From Acetobacteraceae bacterium ESL0709 (GTDB lineage: Bacteria > Pseudomonadota > Alphaproteobacteria > Acetobacterales > Acetobacteraceae), in NCBI GenBank assembly GCA_029433415.1, contig JAQTIA010000002.1, positions 199,501-263,500 of the forward strand: DNA of 64,000 bases, read 5' to 3'. A model generated the notes under the pieces. That model was given only the letters and a program-made list of their open reading frames with translations. It was not told where the DNA came from and searched no databases. This document shows, piece after piece, positions 19,743-28,619 of this stretch. Each line of letters starts with the position of its first letter. Position 1 is the stretch's first letter. Position numbers and translations under genes: made by a program.

Positions 19743-21203
19743 CTAATCCTGTGTTTGCAAAACATCATGGTCGGACTGATCGGTAATGATGCTGTGTTTG
19801 GCTTGATTCAGGCCCAGTACTTCGACCTCCTTGCCTCGCCCATGCAGTTTTTCGATGATTTTTTCTAGTTCTTCGACAGAGGTAATGTCCCAGAAATGAG
19901 CGTGTGTCAGGTCAATCGTAACGGTTTTTGCAGATGTATTAAAGTCGATTTCGTCACTGAGAAGACTGGCAGAGGCAAAAAAGACCTGCCCTGAAACGCT
20001 GTAGGTTAATCTCTCGCCCGTTTCTTTATGAGTGACATGGACAAGGCGTGAGGTGCGCCAGGCAAAAAAGACGCCGGAAAGCAGTACGCCAACAACGACT
20101 CCGGCAGCGAGGTCATGTGTCAGAACGACAATGATGACCGTTACAATCATCACAAGGCTGGAAAGTTTGGGATGACGGGTCAGATCTTTCAGACTACCCC
20201 ATGAGAAGGTGCTGATGGAGACCATGACCATGATAGCCACCAAAGCTGCCATAGGTACGCGGGCGACCCATTTATGCAGGGCAACCATGAGGAGCAGAAG
20301 AAACGCACCTGCCGTGAAGGTTGAAAGCCGTCCCCGTCCGCCATAGCGCAGATTGCCGACAGTCTGGCCAATCATGCCACATCCTGCAATTCCTCCAAAG
20401 AGACCGACCAGAATGTTGGAAATACCAAGGCCTGTGCATTCACGCTGTTTAAGGCTGTGTGTATCTGTCAGATCATCCACAACTGTTGCTGTCATGAGCG
20501 ACTCCAGCAAACCGACAGCGGCCATGGCAAGCGCATAGGGAAAGACAATTTCCAGTGTCTCAAAGGTCATGGGCACATGAGGGAGCGTAAAATGCGGCAG
20601 CCCTGTAGGAAGCTCGCCCAGATCTGCAATTGTCCGGATCGGCATGGGGTAGAACATCGTGAGTGTGGTCAGAAGGATGATGCAGACAAGTGGTGAAGGA
20701 ATGGCTTCTGTGATTTTGGGAAGCAGGTAGATGATGACCAGTCCCAGAAGAATCAGCATATGTGTATGCCAGCTTACACCGAGCATTTGTGGGACCTGTG
20801 CTGAGAAAATCATAATGGCCAGTGCGTTGACAAAGCCGGTCCTGACTTCACTTGAAACAAAGCGCATGACGGCCTGAAGTCGGCAGAGCCCAAATATGAC
20901 CTGCAAGACCCCGGCCAGGAGTGTTGCCAGCAACATATACTCGATGCCATGTTGATGTACGAGGGGAGCGACGACCAGCGCAACAGAGCCTGCAGCTCCC
21001 GAGATCATGCCTGGTCTGCCGCCAAAAATGGCGATTGAGACGGAAATGACAAAAGAAGCAAAGAGAGAAACGGCCGGAGAAACGCCAGCGATATAGGAAA
21101 AGGCAATGACTTCGGGAATCAGGGCAAAAGTCCCTACCATCCCGGCTAATATTTCGCGCACCGGGCGTTGCGTCCATTGCTGGACGTAAACAGAAGCTGA
21201 CAT
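19743..21203 (-). CDS. SulP-family anion transporter with STAS domain
   Basis: This 486-residue protein has a long membrane domain (about 15-390) with the SulP start PVREILAGMVGTFALIPEVIAF, where most family members have 'ALPLAIAFA' after 'G'. A C-terminal STAS domain (about 395-480) ends in VTIDLTHAHFWDITSVEELE. Family members move sulfate, bicarbonate or dicarboxylates, usually with sodium or protons. The ion here cannot be told. No carbonic anhydrase or sulfate-assimilation gene is adjacent. It is followed by the shared terminator with hflX. Confidence 0.88.
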   Translation of the reverse strand: MSASVYVQQWTQRPVREILAGMVGTFALIPEVIAFSYIAGVSPAVSLFASFVISVSIAIFGGRPGMISGAAGSVALVVAPLVHQHGIEYMLLATLLAGVLQVIFGLCRLQAVMRFVSSEVRTGFVNALAIMIFSAQVPQMLGVSWHTHMLILLGLVIIYLLPKITEAIPSPLVCIILLTTLTMFYPMPIRTIADLGELPTGLPHFTLPHVPMTFETLEIVFPYALAMAAVGLLESLMTATVVDDLTDTHSLKQRECTGLGISNILVGLFGGIAGCGMIGQTVGNLRYGGRGRLSTFTAGAFLLLLMVALHKWVARVPMAALVAIMVMVSISTFSWGSLKDLTRHPKLSSLVMIVTVIIVVLTHDLAAGVVVGVLLSGVFFAWRTSRLVHVTHKETGERLTYSVSGQVFFASASLLSDEIDFNTSAKTVTIDLTHAHFWDITSVEELEKIIEKLHGRGKEVEVLGLNQAKHSIITDQSDHDVLQTQD

Positions 21204-21418
21204 AAAAATTTCGACCCTTTTCTTTATTTTTTGGTGAAAGCAGGGTGCGCCGTATTCAGGCCCGGAGCGGCAATGACCATGGTTTTATAGGCATTCCGGT
21301 AAAATCTGTGAACCGTTTACGTGAGTGGTGAGATTAAAAAAGAGAGGTAGTGGTAAAAAATCCTGTAAAAGGGGCTGGACGGAACGGTCAGGATTTTATA
21401 CATCTTCCTTCGCTGTGT

Positions 21419-21495
21419 GGCGGATGTAGCTCAGTTGGTAGAGCGCCGGTTTGTGGTACCGGTGGTCGCGGGTTCGAGCCCCGTCATTCGCCCCA
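21419..21495 (+). tRNA. tRNA-His (anticodon GTG)
   Basis: The sequence folds into a cloverleaf with an 8-bp acceptor stem. It begins with the extra G(-1) pairing with C73, which marks tRNA-His. The anticodon loop TTGTGGT gives GTG, the T-loop GGTTCGAGCC is standard, and CCA is encoded (21493-21495). Confidence 0.97.
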
Positions 21496-21570
21496 GCGAT
21501 TTCTCCGTAATAAATTTTTGTTCGTTTATGCCTTATGGGAGCTGCCTCTTTAGAGTTTAGAGGGGTGTCC

Positions 21571-23121
21571 TTATCGCGCATTGATGGATGTTACATGCAG
21601 GGCGTCAATGATCGTTTCTGCTGGTGCATCCAGTGGAAGCTGGCTGAGCATGGCGGAAGAAAGCGTGCCGAGACTGACATTGAGAGTGCGATCATGAGGA
21701 TCTCTGACATAATCAGCCAGCGGGGCGGTAAAAGAGCGTTTCTCGCCTAATGTGGTGAGATCCTGAGTAATTGTCTCGCGGAGCTGTTCGCGCGGGATTT
21801 CTGGCGTAACTTGCCTGGCGAGAGCCAATCCCAGATCGACAAAATGATCGCCATGAATGGCCATGATCGTGTTGTTGAATTCCAGATTCCTGGCGAAATT
21901 GTGGAGTACGCGGGGGGGCTGATAAAAGGGGTTTTCGTAAGGCAGGCTGTAATGGCTATTGAGGGTAATATCTCCAATCCTGTCGAGGGAAAGATGGGCA
22001 GTAGCGTCACTCTGCCAGAGTTGGTCTTCGCGGCGACTTTGAAGTGTAGCGCGCAATGTTCCTTCCGCACCATTGACGGTGAATGGCAGGTCAAGATTGT
22101 GAGAAGGGCGTATATGAAAGCCTTTAAGAAAAAGTTCTGTTCGCAGGCTGTCATTTTCATCGCGTCGGGAAAGATACAGGGTATCGAGTGTAGCGCTGTT
22201 CTTGTCTGATGTTTCGTTAAAGGCCAGTTTCGTATTATTGATGACTACAGAGCCTGTACTGCTCCAGGGAAGATCCAGAGGTTTTTCCCAGAAATCGCGC
22301 GTGACTTTTGAATCGCCCTTGAATGGATGTTGCAACAGGCGTGTCATGCCTTCCTTGCCTTCAATCGAAGAGAAACTGAGAGTTGCAGGAAGTGAGGAAG
22401 GTGTCTGGATTCCTTCAGGGAAAAGAAGCGTACTGGCCAGTGTCGTGCCGAATGAATTAAGATTGTCTCTGGTGATATTGATGCCCAGAGAAAGATTTTT
22501 CAGGGCGCCGAAAATCCGTTTCCCCAGTCCATAACCTTCCAATGTCAGGGAATCTGTTCGGGCATTGCGAATGGTCAGATTTTTATAAGGGGTTTCAATG
22601 GGGGTTGTGAACTGGAGGTGGAGATTTTCGATATGAGTCCGCGCAAAGCGTAATGAGGCAAGATTTTCGGGATTAAAAGCCAGAAGAGTGGCGAGAGATC
22701 TCATACTGTTAGCTGTAAGATCATTATCCAGTTTTCCGGGGGCAGCAGGAATAATCAGATGCCTGAAAACGGTTTTTTGGATATCAAGCTGTAATTTGGA
22801 TGTTTTATAGCCCGTATTTTTCAGAATCAGACTTGAGAGAACGAGTTTCCCATCATGTAAAAATTGTGGGTGCCCCAGACGGATAAAACTGGCGTGAAAC
22901 GAATTATGGCCACTTTTAAAAGTAACATCCCTTAATGTTACTCCTCTGACCAGAAAGGAGGGGACGGCAGAACGATAGGTCAAAACTGTATGGGGAGGGA
23001 GAGCCGCCTGTAGCTGTTCTACAGCATGATGAAGCTTAAGAGCTGAATTACGGTAAATGCCCATCCAGGCAATGACAGAGACCAGAATAACGAGAGAGAG
23101 ACCGAACCAGAGTCTTTTCAC
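21571..23121 (-). CDS. Membrane-anchored protein of unknown function
   Basis: I do not recognise this 516-residue protein with confidence. It has one N-terminal membrane segment (about 4-23, LWFGLSLVILVSVIAWMGIY) and then a long region rich in beta-type alternation, such as LKLHHAVEQLQAALPPHTVL, RSAVPSFLVRGVTLRDVTF and LVLSSLILKNTGYKTSKLQLDI. That architecture recalls DUF945/DUF2125 or AsmA-like periplasmic proteins. It is probably anchored in the inner membrane facing the periplasm. It stands alone between tRNA-His and the rplM promoter region. Confidence 0.65.
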   Translation of the reverse strand: MKRLWFGLSLVILVSVIAWMGIYRNSALKLHHAVEQLQAALPPHTVLTYRSAVPSFLVRGVTLRDVTFKSGHNSFHASFIRLGHPQFLHDGKLVLSSLILKNTGYKTSKLQLDIQKTVFRHLIIPAAPGKLDNDLTANSMRSLATLLAFNPENLASLRFARTHIENLHLQFTTPIETPYKNLTIRNARTDSLTLEGYGLGKRIFGALKNLSLGINITRDNLNSFGTTLASTLLFPEGIQTPSSLPATLSFSSIEGKEGMTRLLQHPFKGDSKVTRDFWEKPLDLPWSSTGSVVINNTKLAFNETSDKNSATLDTLYLSRRDENDSLRTELFLKGFHIRPSHNLDLPFTVNGAEGTLRATLQSRREDQLWQSDATAHLSLDRIGDITLNSHYSLPYENPFYQPPRVLHNFARNLEFNNTIMAIHGDHFVDLGLALARQVTPEIPREQLRETITQDLTTLGEKRSFTAPLADYVRDPHDRTLNVSLGTLSSAMLSQLPLDAPAETIIDALHVTSINAR

Positions 23122-23366
23122 AGTGAGAATATTCCCGAAAATTTATCTATGTCTTTGATAGCATCAAGGCGAGATAATGGAGAGATTAAGGTGATAGGCG
23201 TGCCGACCTTACCGAATTCATTCCCTGATGGGCAAGTCTCTATAGCCGGGGTAATTGGGAGCAAGGGGGCGAAATAAGACCTTTCCCTTGTATGGTATTA
23301 TTATACCACATTACCATATCTCCTTATAGACTGCCGAAAATAACAGGATTGCAGCGCAGAAAAAGC

Positions 23367-23395
23367 TTGACCTCTTTATGAGTTGTCGCGATAAG
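23367..23395 (+). promoter_or_regulatory. Candidate promoter of rplM-rpsI
   Basis: TTGACC at 23367-23372 and GATAAG at 23390-23395 are separated by 17 bp, a sigma-70-like arrangement (5 of 6 and 4 of 6 matches). The 401-base gap 23122-23522 otherwise holds no gene. It also contains a small inverted repeat, TGGTAT-4-ATACCA, at 23293-23308. A leader of about 120 bases would precede rplM, room for L13-mediated feedback, but I see no known leader motif. Confidence 0.4.
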
Positions 23396-23522
23396 ACACT
23401 CACTTGATTGCTCCCGTGAGAGTGGTGATGTTGTCTTTATCCGTAGGATTTGAGGTGACAGGACGTTTTTATGGGGGCTGTTTTCCTGGTGCGGCGATGA
23501 GCGCAGCACCACCAGACCGGAA

Positions 23523-24005
23523 ATGTCACGAATGAAAACCACACTTTCGCTGAAACCTGCGGAGGTCACAAGGAACTGGATTCTGATCGATGCCGAAGGG
23601 CTCGTTCTTGGCCGCCTTGCTACGATTATTGCCAATCGTCTCCGTGGTAAACACAAGCCGCAATACACGCCGCATGTCGATTGTGGCGATGCTGTTGTCG
23701 TTATCAATGCCGAGAAGATTGCTCTGACAGGTAACAAGGTCGGGCAGAAGCTCTTCCATTATCATACGGGTCATCCTGGTGGTATCAAGGAACGTACCAT
23801 TACACAGCGTCTGGAAGGGAAGAACCCTGGACAGGTTGTCGAGAAGGCCGTTGAGCGTATGATCACGCGTGGCCCCCTTCAGCGCGCCCAGATGAAGCAC
23901 CTCTATGTCTATGCCGGCAGCAGCCATCCTCATGATGGTCAGAATCCCGTCAAGTTGGATGTGGCTTCCCTGAACCGCAAGAATACTCTGAACCGCAAGT
24001 CGTAA
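23523..24005 (+). CDS. rplM: 50S ribosomal protein L13
   Basis: L13 is an early-assembling large-subunit protein. [37 protein letters not shown] and [12 protein letters not shown] are diagnostic. The length is 160 residues; in-frame ATG 23532 (MKTTLSLKP) is an equally likely start, giving 157. The gene for S9 follows 10 bp downstream, the standard L13-S9 pair. Confidence 0.97.
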   Translation: MSRMKTTLSLKPAEVTRNWILIDAEGLVLGRLATIIANRLRGKHKPQYTPHVDCGDAVVVINAEKIALTGNKVGQKLFHYHTGHPGGIKERTITQRLEGKNPGQVVEKAVERMITRGPLQRAQMKHLYVYAGSSHPHDGQNPVKLDVASLNRKNTLNRKS

Positions 24006-24015
24006 GGCCTGGATC

Positions 24016-24519
24016 ATGTCAGAAACTCAAGAACGTCCTGTCGCCGAACGCACCGGCACGCTACAGGACCTTGCCAGCGTTGCACCCGTTACCGCAAATG
24101 CTGCTCCTGTTTACGAAGTAAAGCGTGATGCCCAGGGACGGTCCTATGCAACGGGTCGTCGTAAGGACGCTGTAGCGCGCGTATGGCTCAAGCCCGGCAA
24201 AGGTGACATTATTGTCAATGGGCGCGAGGTCACAACTTATTTTGCACGCCCTGTATTGCGCATGCTGCTTGCGCAGCCATTCTTGGTTGCAGATCGTTAC
24301 AATCAGTTTGATGTCTATTGCACCGTCAAAGGGGGCGGACTTTCCGGTCAGGCTGGTGCAGTTCGTCACGGTATTTCCCGGGCGCTGACTCATTATGAGC
24401 CTGGACTACGCAGTATCCTGAAGGCGGCTGGCTTCTTGACACGTGATAGCCGTGTTGTAGAGCGTAAAAAATACGGTAAGGCAAAAGCACGTCGTTCCTT
24501 CCAGTTCTCCAAACGTTAA
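24016..24519 (+). CDS. rpsI: 30S ribosomal protein S9
   Basis: S9 contacts the P-site tRNA with its C-terminal tail. The motifs [37 protein letters not shown] and the C-terminal [11 protein letters not shown] are characteristic. At 167 residues it is longer than the 130 of E. coli because of an N-terminal extension of about 35 residues rich in Ala, Thr and Pro before [10 protein letters not shown]. It is co-transcribed with rplM and ends at a strong terminator. Confidence 0.97.
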   Translation: MSETQERPVAERTGTLQDLASVAPVTANAAPVYEVKRDAQGRSYATGRRKDAVARVWLKPGKGDIIVNGREVTTYFARPVLRMLLAQPFLVADRYNQFDVYCTVKGGGLSGQAGAVRHGISRALTHYEPGLRSILKAAGFLTRDSRVVERKKYGKAKARRSFQFSKR

Positions 24520-24548
24520 GTTTTTCGTTCTTCGAATTACTTTTCAGG

Positions 24549-24579
24549 CCCTGCGGGTTTTTACTCGCAGGGTTTTTTT
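24549..24579 (+). terminator. Intrinsic terminator of rplM-rpsI
   Basis: CCCTGCG and CGCAGGG form a 7-bp GC-rich stem around a 10-base loop, followed by seven T residues (24573-24579), 30 bp after the rpsI stop. Confidence 0.92.
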
Positions 24580-24866
24580 GTTGTGTTGTGTAACGGCAAA
24601 AATATTTTGCAGAACCATTTATTGAGAATATTTCGTATTTTTCTTTTTTTGAAATTAAATAATGATATTTTCTTTATTTTTATATTATAATTACGATCTT
24701 ATAAGGGTAAACATTCCTCTTTGTGCGTGAGGGGGGATAAAAATTTATATTTTTTGGGTTTTTCTGTTGCCAAATACGCAGAGAAGGTTTTTCATGATCC
24801 GAAATATGGGTCCTGTAAAGGCAGGATGGCTCAGCTCAATGAAGAAGCGAACGAAAAGGCTGGTTT
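24580..24866. other. AT-rich leader before ilvE, no gene seen
   Basis: This 287-base stretch is markedly AT-rich (especially 24600-24720). It holds short hairpin-forming repeats such as TCCTG-6-CAGGA near 24813. A 30-codon frame from ATG 24794 overlaps the ilvE start but is not rich in Ile, Leu or Val, so I do not call an attenuator peptide. No known riboswitch core was recognised. Confidence 0.4.
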
Positions 24867-25949
24867 ATGACACATTTTACTTTTGAGACGACATCTCGCC
24901 CCACTCCTGCTGATCAGCGTAAAATCCTTCTTGAAGATCCAAAATTCGGGCGTGTTTTTACTGACCATATGGCTATTATTCATTATAGCGAGGACAAGGG
25001 ATGGCATGATGCCAAAATAACCCCGCGTCAGCCCTTGCCGCTTGATCCTGCCTCGACAGTATTTCATTATGGCCAGGAGATTTTTGAAGGGATGAAGGCC
25101 TATAAGGGGCGGGATGGCAAGCCGCTTCTTTTTAGGCCGCAGGCCAATGCAGCCCGTTTCGCAGCTTCGGCACGTCGTTTGGCCATGGCGGAGTTGCCGG
25201 AAGATTTGTTGCTTGATTCGATCCGATCTCTGTTAAAGCTTGATCAGGAGTGGATTCCAACAGGCGAAGGGCAGAGTCTCTACTTGCGTCCTTTTATGAT
25301 TTCCAATGAAGTGTTTCTTGGCGTGAAGCCGTCTCATGAATATCTTTACGTGTTGCTGGCTTCACCTGCCGGCGCTTATTTCAGTCACGGATGTGTCAGC
25401 GTCTGGGTGACTGATCGTTATACGCGTGCTGCCCCGGGCGGAACCGGTGAGGCCAAATGTGGTGGTAATTATGCTTCCAGCCTCGTGGCGCAGATGGAAG
25501 CCAGTGCCAATGGGTGCGATCAGGTGCTTTTTCTTGATGCGGTCGAGAAGCGTTATGTCGAGGAAATGGGCGGCATGAACATCATGTTTGTCCGCCATGA
25601 TGGTAGTGTCGTCACACCGCCCTTGAATGGGTCAATCCTTAGAGGTGTGACGCGTGACAGTCTGCTCAGACTGGGTCGCCATATGGGAATCACTATGGTG
25701 GAAGAGCCTCTTGTGATGGATGAGGTTTTTGCAGCCATTGAAAAAGGCGACATTGCGGAAGCTTTTGCCTGTGGTACGGCAGCCGTCGTGTCCCCTATTG
25801 GCGTTTTTAAGCGGGAGTCTGGTGACGTAAAATTTGGCGATGGTAACACGCCGGGTGAAACGACCATGAAGCTGCGGAAGGCTTTGGAGAGCATTCAGCG
25901 CGATGAGGCAGAAGATCCATTCGGCTGGCGCTACCGGGTCGCGTTATAG
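24867..25949 (+). CDS. ilvE: Branched-chain amino-acid aminotransferase
   Basis: This class IV PLP enzyme interconverts Leu, Ile and Val with their 2-oxo acids. At 360 residues it is of the longer BCAT type seen in eukaryotes and many bacteria. Motifs are FHYGQEIFEGMKAYKG, LYLRPFMISNE, GGTGEAKCGGNYASSL (containing the PLP-binding Lys), YVEEMGGMNIMFV and EAFACGTAAVVSPIG. The start is preceded by AAAAGG. A small membrane-protein gene follows 27 bp downstream with its own strong ribosome binding site. Confidence 0.94.
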   Translation: MTHFTFETTSRPTPADQRKILLEDPKFGRVFTDHMAIIHYSEDKGWHDAKITPRQPLPLDPASTVFHYGQEIFEGMKAYKGRDGKPLLFRPQANAARFAASARRLAMAELPEDLLLDSIRSLLKLDQEWIPTGEGQSLYLRPFMISNEVFLGVKPSHEYLYVLLASPAGAYFSHGCVSVWVTDRYTRAAPGGTGEAKCGGNYASSLVAQMEASANGCDQVLFLDAVEKRYVEEMGGMNIMFVRHDGSVVTPPLNGSILRGVTRDSLLRLGRHMGITMVEEPLVMDEVFAAIEKGDIAEAFACGTAAVVSPIGVFKRESGDVKFGDGNTPGETTMKLRKALESIQRDEAEDPFGWRYRVAL

Positions 25950-25976
25950 AGGTCTGACGGGAAAGGAGGGCAGGTT

Positions 25977-26276
25977 ATGGCACAGGCAGTTTTGATACGT
26001 AACCGTGTCTCAGGCATAGTGCGTGAAGGGTACGTAGGTTTTAGCTGGACCTATCTCTTTTTCGGTTTTTTGGTACCGCTTTTTCGCGGTGAAATAGCCA
26101 TTGCCGTTTTTCACGCAATTCTGACATTTCTGACAGGCGGCTTCTGGCAGATTTTCTATGCTTTTTTCTATAACCGCCATTATATGACGCGTATGCTCTC
26201 GCAGGAAGGGTACGACTTGGCTGACACACCTGAACGTAACCAGATGGCAGCGTGGAAACTGAATATTATGCGTTAG
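25977..26276 (+). CDS. Small membrane protein, DUF2628-like shape
   Basis: The protein has 99 residues with two closely packed hydrophobic stretches, SWTYLFFGFLVPLFRG and FHAILTFLTGGFWQIFYAFFY. A polar tail RMLSQEGYDLADTPERNQMAAW follows. A membrane hairpin followed by a tail describing a 'GY...' segment is reminiscent of DUF2628/TM2-type proteins, but I cannot assign it. AAGGAGGG lies eight bases before the ATG, an excellent ribosome binding site. It is probably co-transcribed with ilvE. Confidence 0.75.
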   Translation: MAQAVLIRNRVSGIVREGYVGFSWTYLFFGFLVPLFRGEIAIAVFHAILTFLTGGFWQIFYAFFYNRHYMTRMLSQEGYDLADTPERNQMAAWKLNIMR

Positions 26277-26339
26277 CATGTATGCTGTTTTGCCCTGTTC
26301 ACAGCAGGTTTTAAAGGTATAAGACGACCAGAAATAGAA

Positions 26340-27098
26340 TTATATCTGCGACGAAGAGGGTATAACTTCGCGTAGTCTTTCTTCCAATCGTGTCATAAGT
26401 GTTTGGTTATGGGGGATTAACGGATTTTCGAGTTCCCGTTTCATGGCGAGCAGAATGTCAGTCGTGGCGGTTTCGACGGCCTTTTCCCACCATTCCAGCG
26501 CTTCTGAGAATTTGCCTTGGGCGACAAGAGCCGTTGCATAATTATGTTGTCCGCGGTAGTCCCCGCCTTTGGCGGAGCGTTTATACCATTCCAGCGCTGA
26601 CTGGTGGTCACGGGGGGTTTCCCAACCTTCTTCCATGAAGCGGGCCATCAGATTCATGGATTTCGCGTGGCCCTTCAAGGCAGCTTTGCGGAATAATGTA
26701 TAAGCCTGTGCCCGGTCGGGTTTGGTTCCAAGTCCCCGTAGAGTCATGATTCCCAGATTATAGCATCCCCAGAGATCGCCTAATGAGGCTGCTTTTTCGT
26801 AATATTTCACAGCTTCTGTCAGATTACGTTGACATCCCCATCCGAAATGAGAGCAGCGCCCTAACATATTATAGGCCGGTCCATAATGTGATTGTGCAGC
26901 AATGAGGAACCATTGTCGCGCCTTGATATGATCTGGTTTGCAATAAATGCTGTCAAGCAGGATTTTACCCCACAGGACCTGTTCCAGAACATAGCCGTTT
27001 GTGGCTTTCTCGTAAATTTCGGCAATGTTGTAAGGGAGGGATAGACGTGGTTTTGGGGTGCGTAATCTTTGTAAAAAGGATAACCCTGTCATTTTCAA
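26340..27098 (-). CDS. Sel1-repeat protein
   Basis: The 252-residue protein is built of Sel1-like (TPR-related) repeats of about 36 residues. Examples are ARQWFLIAAQSHYGPAYNML, AVKYYEKAASLGDLWGCYNL, AYTLFRKAALKGHAKSMNLM and ALEWYKRSAKGGDYRGQHNY. Such proteins are scaffolds for protein-protein contact. There is no signal peptide, so it is probably cytoplasmic. The start is supported by AGGAG seven bases upstream. A Fur-like palindrome sits 16 bp ahead of the start codon, so iron control is likely; the partner is unknown. Confidence 0.85.
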   Translation of the reverse strand: MKMTGLSFLQRLRTPKPRLSLPYNIAEIYEKATNGYVLEQVLWGKILLDSIYCKPDHIKARQWFLIAAQSHYGPAYNMLGRCSHFGWGCQRNLTEAVKYYEKAASLGDLWGCYNLGIMTLRGLGTKPDRAQAYTLFRKAALKGHAKSMNLMARFMEEGWETPRDHQSALEWYKRSAKGGDYRGQHNYATALVAQGKFSEALEWWEKAVETATTDILLAMKRELENPLIPHNQTLMTRLEERLREVIPSSSQI

Positions 27099-27113
27099 CT
27101 CCTGTCCTAATAA

Positions 27114-27128
27114 TAAGAATGATTCTTA
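27114..27128 (-). promoter_or_regulatory. Fur-like box before the Sel1 gene
   Basis: TAAGAAT-G-ATTCTTA is a perfect 7-1-7 palindrome with the same layout as the Fur core TGATAAT-N-ATTATCA, matching it at five of seven positions in each arm. It is centred 23 bp upstream of the Sel1 start codon, where it would block transcription when iron is plentiful. Fur binding is inferred from the motif. Confidence 0.6.
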
Positions 27129-27276
27129 ATATCAGAGAAATATTACAGACTTGCCGAAAAATAAATCCGGGAGACTCACTTGGTGAATCGCAGAAAGCGA
27201 GCAGAAAAATAATTTCGCGATGGAAAAAGCTATCCCGTTTTTGCTTCCACTTTACATAAAAAAACCGGAAAGCATG

Positions 27277-27362
27277 TGGTGCGCACTGCGGGACTTGAAC
27301 CCGCACGCTCTTACGAACCCGAGATTTTAAGTCTCGTGCGTCTACCATTCCGCCAAGCGCGC
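27277..27362 (-). tRNA. tRNA-Leu (anticodon TAA)
   Basis: On the minus strand a 7-bp acceptor stem (GCGCGCT with AGTGCGC), D arm, anticodon arm GAGA-CTTAAAA-TCTC, long variable arm and T arm form a class II tRNA with encoded CCA. The anticodon TAA reads UUA and UUG. Confidence 0.96.
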
Positions 27363-27418
27363 GACCGTGTGGGCCTTATAGCTTATTCAGGGGAAACAGA
27401 AAAGGCTTTTATCGAAGG

Positions 27419-28090
27419 TCAAATAATGCTGAGTAATGTACTGCCGTTTGTTTTCAGCCAGAGTTCAGCGGTTTTCCGTCCTTGTATGTTCTGGGGACAA
27501 TAGCGGTCGACCAGTGCCCAGAAAGAAGGGCCATGGTGAAAATGCTGCAGGTGAGCGAGCTCATGCACGATGACGTAGTCCCGGATTGCAGCGGGTGCGA
27601 GCAGAAGGCGCCAGTTGAGCATGAGATGCCCCTCTTTTGTACAGCTTCCCCAGCGTGTTTTCGTATCACGGAATGTCAGTCGTGTAAGGGAAAGCTGCAT
27701 TCTTCGACTGTAGAAAGTGACGGAGGGGGATATGCGTCTGATGGCGAGTGTTTTCAGAAAATCTTTCAGACGTCTTTCGTGGTGTTCAGTCTGTCCGCTG
27801 ATATGAATCCCGTCCTGATCCAACCAGACACCGCCTTTTGCGTTGGGATCGCGGAGTAGGCGGACGATGTGTCCTTCCAGGGGGAGCTGGCCTGTTTCTA
27901 TGGCCCGTGGAGGAAGTTCAGAAAGTGCTTTGGAGATCCAGTGTGACTGTGTCTGAAAAAAGGCTAAGCCTTGTTCCGGGCTTGCTCCAGATGGCAAGGT
28001 GATGACAACGGCTCTTTGTGTGGGGTCGACCCGCAGGGAAAGACGCTTGGCGCGCGGATTCTTCTTCCAGATCAGAGGGGGTAAGAACAT
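27419..28090 (-). CDS. YgjP/SprT-like zinc metallopeptidase
   Basis: This 223-residue protein has the YgjP-family core: RDTKTRWGSCTKEGHLMLNW, then HELAH at 176-180 with a further His pair at 185-186 before GPSFW, a three-His zinc site. The N-terminal half is a beta-rich domain (AKRLSLRVDPTQRAVVITLP). The family is annotated M48-like; cellular targets are unknown. It lies 18 bp downstream of the YcgN-like gene on the same strand and is probably co-transcribed. Confidence 0.88.
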   Translation of the reverse strand: MFLPPLIWKKNPRAKRLSLRVDPTQRAVVITLPSGASPEQGLAFFQTQSHWISKALSELPPRAIETGQLPLEGHIVRLLRDPNAKGGVWLDQDGIHISGQTEHHERRLKDFLKTLAIRRISPSVTFYSRRMQLSLTRLTFRDTKTRWGSCTKEGHLMLNWRLLLAPAAIRDYVIVHELAHLQHFHHGPSFWALVDRYCPQNIQGRKTAELWLKTNGSTLLSII

Positions 28091-28108
28091 AAGTTTTGTA
28101 GAGGAATA

Positions 28109-28582
28109 TTATTTTTGCTCTGTCGTGATAGGTTCGGGCCATTCTCCAGGCCACTCGGCAAAATGATCTTCCAGGATGGTGACAGAGCGTTCATTGATGA
28201 AACGATACCGAACCGAAGCACCTGAGAGGTGGACAGTTTCTTTTGTACCAGAGATGAGAGGGTGCCAGTCGGGCAGCTCGAGACCATCGCGGATCAGGCG
28301 GTAGGCACAGCTTGGTGGCAGCCAGTCCAGAGTCTCCAAAAGTTCCGGCGTCAATGTAACGCAGTCCCTGACACGACGAAGGCGCTTTGTGTAATCTCTG
28401 CACAGGCATGTGTCTTGATCCAGCAGACGGCATCCTACATTCGTCCATAAAATTTCGTCAGTGTCATCTTCCCTGAATTTATGCAAACAACACCGTCCAC
28501 AGCCATCACAGAGAGATTCCCACTGAGATCTTGTCATATCTTTGAGAGCGGTATTTTTCCAAAAGGGAATATCTTCGGTCAT
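28109..28582 (-). CDS. YcgN/UPF0260 cysteine-cluster protein
   Basis: This 157-residue protein has the family opening FWKNTALKDMTRSQWESLCDGCGRCC, followed by further Cys in NVGCRLLDQDTCLCRDY and RDCVTL, and ends with LPDWHPLISG. The conserved cysteines suggest binding of a zinc ion or an iron-sulfur cluster; the role is unknown. Length and motifs are standard for the family. It precedes the YgjP-like gene. Confidence 0.9.
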   Translation of the reverse strand: MTEDIPFWKNTALKDMTRSQWESLCDGCGRCCLHKFREDDTDEILWTNVGCRLLDQDTCLCRDYTKRLRRVRDCVTLTPELLETLDWLPPSCAYRLIRDGLELPDWHPLISGTKETVHLSGASVRYRFINERSVTILEDHFAEWPGEWPEPITTEQK

Positions 28583-28619
28583 ATTAACCTGTCAGATAAA
28601 TGAGAAAGAGAAAGACTTT

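Noticed and set aside
21350-21553. Frames running across tRNA-His
   Set aside because: They are open by chance over a clear tRNA gene.
24794-24886. Possible leader peptide before ilvE
   Set aside because: The 30-codon frame has no run of Ile, Leu or Val codons and no obvious antiterminator/terminator pair, so attenuation is not supported.
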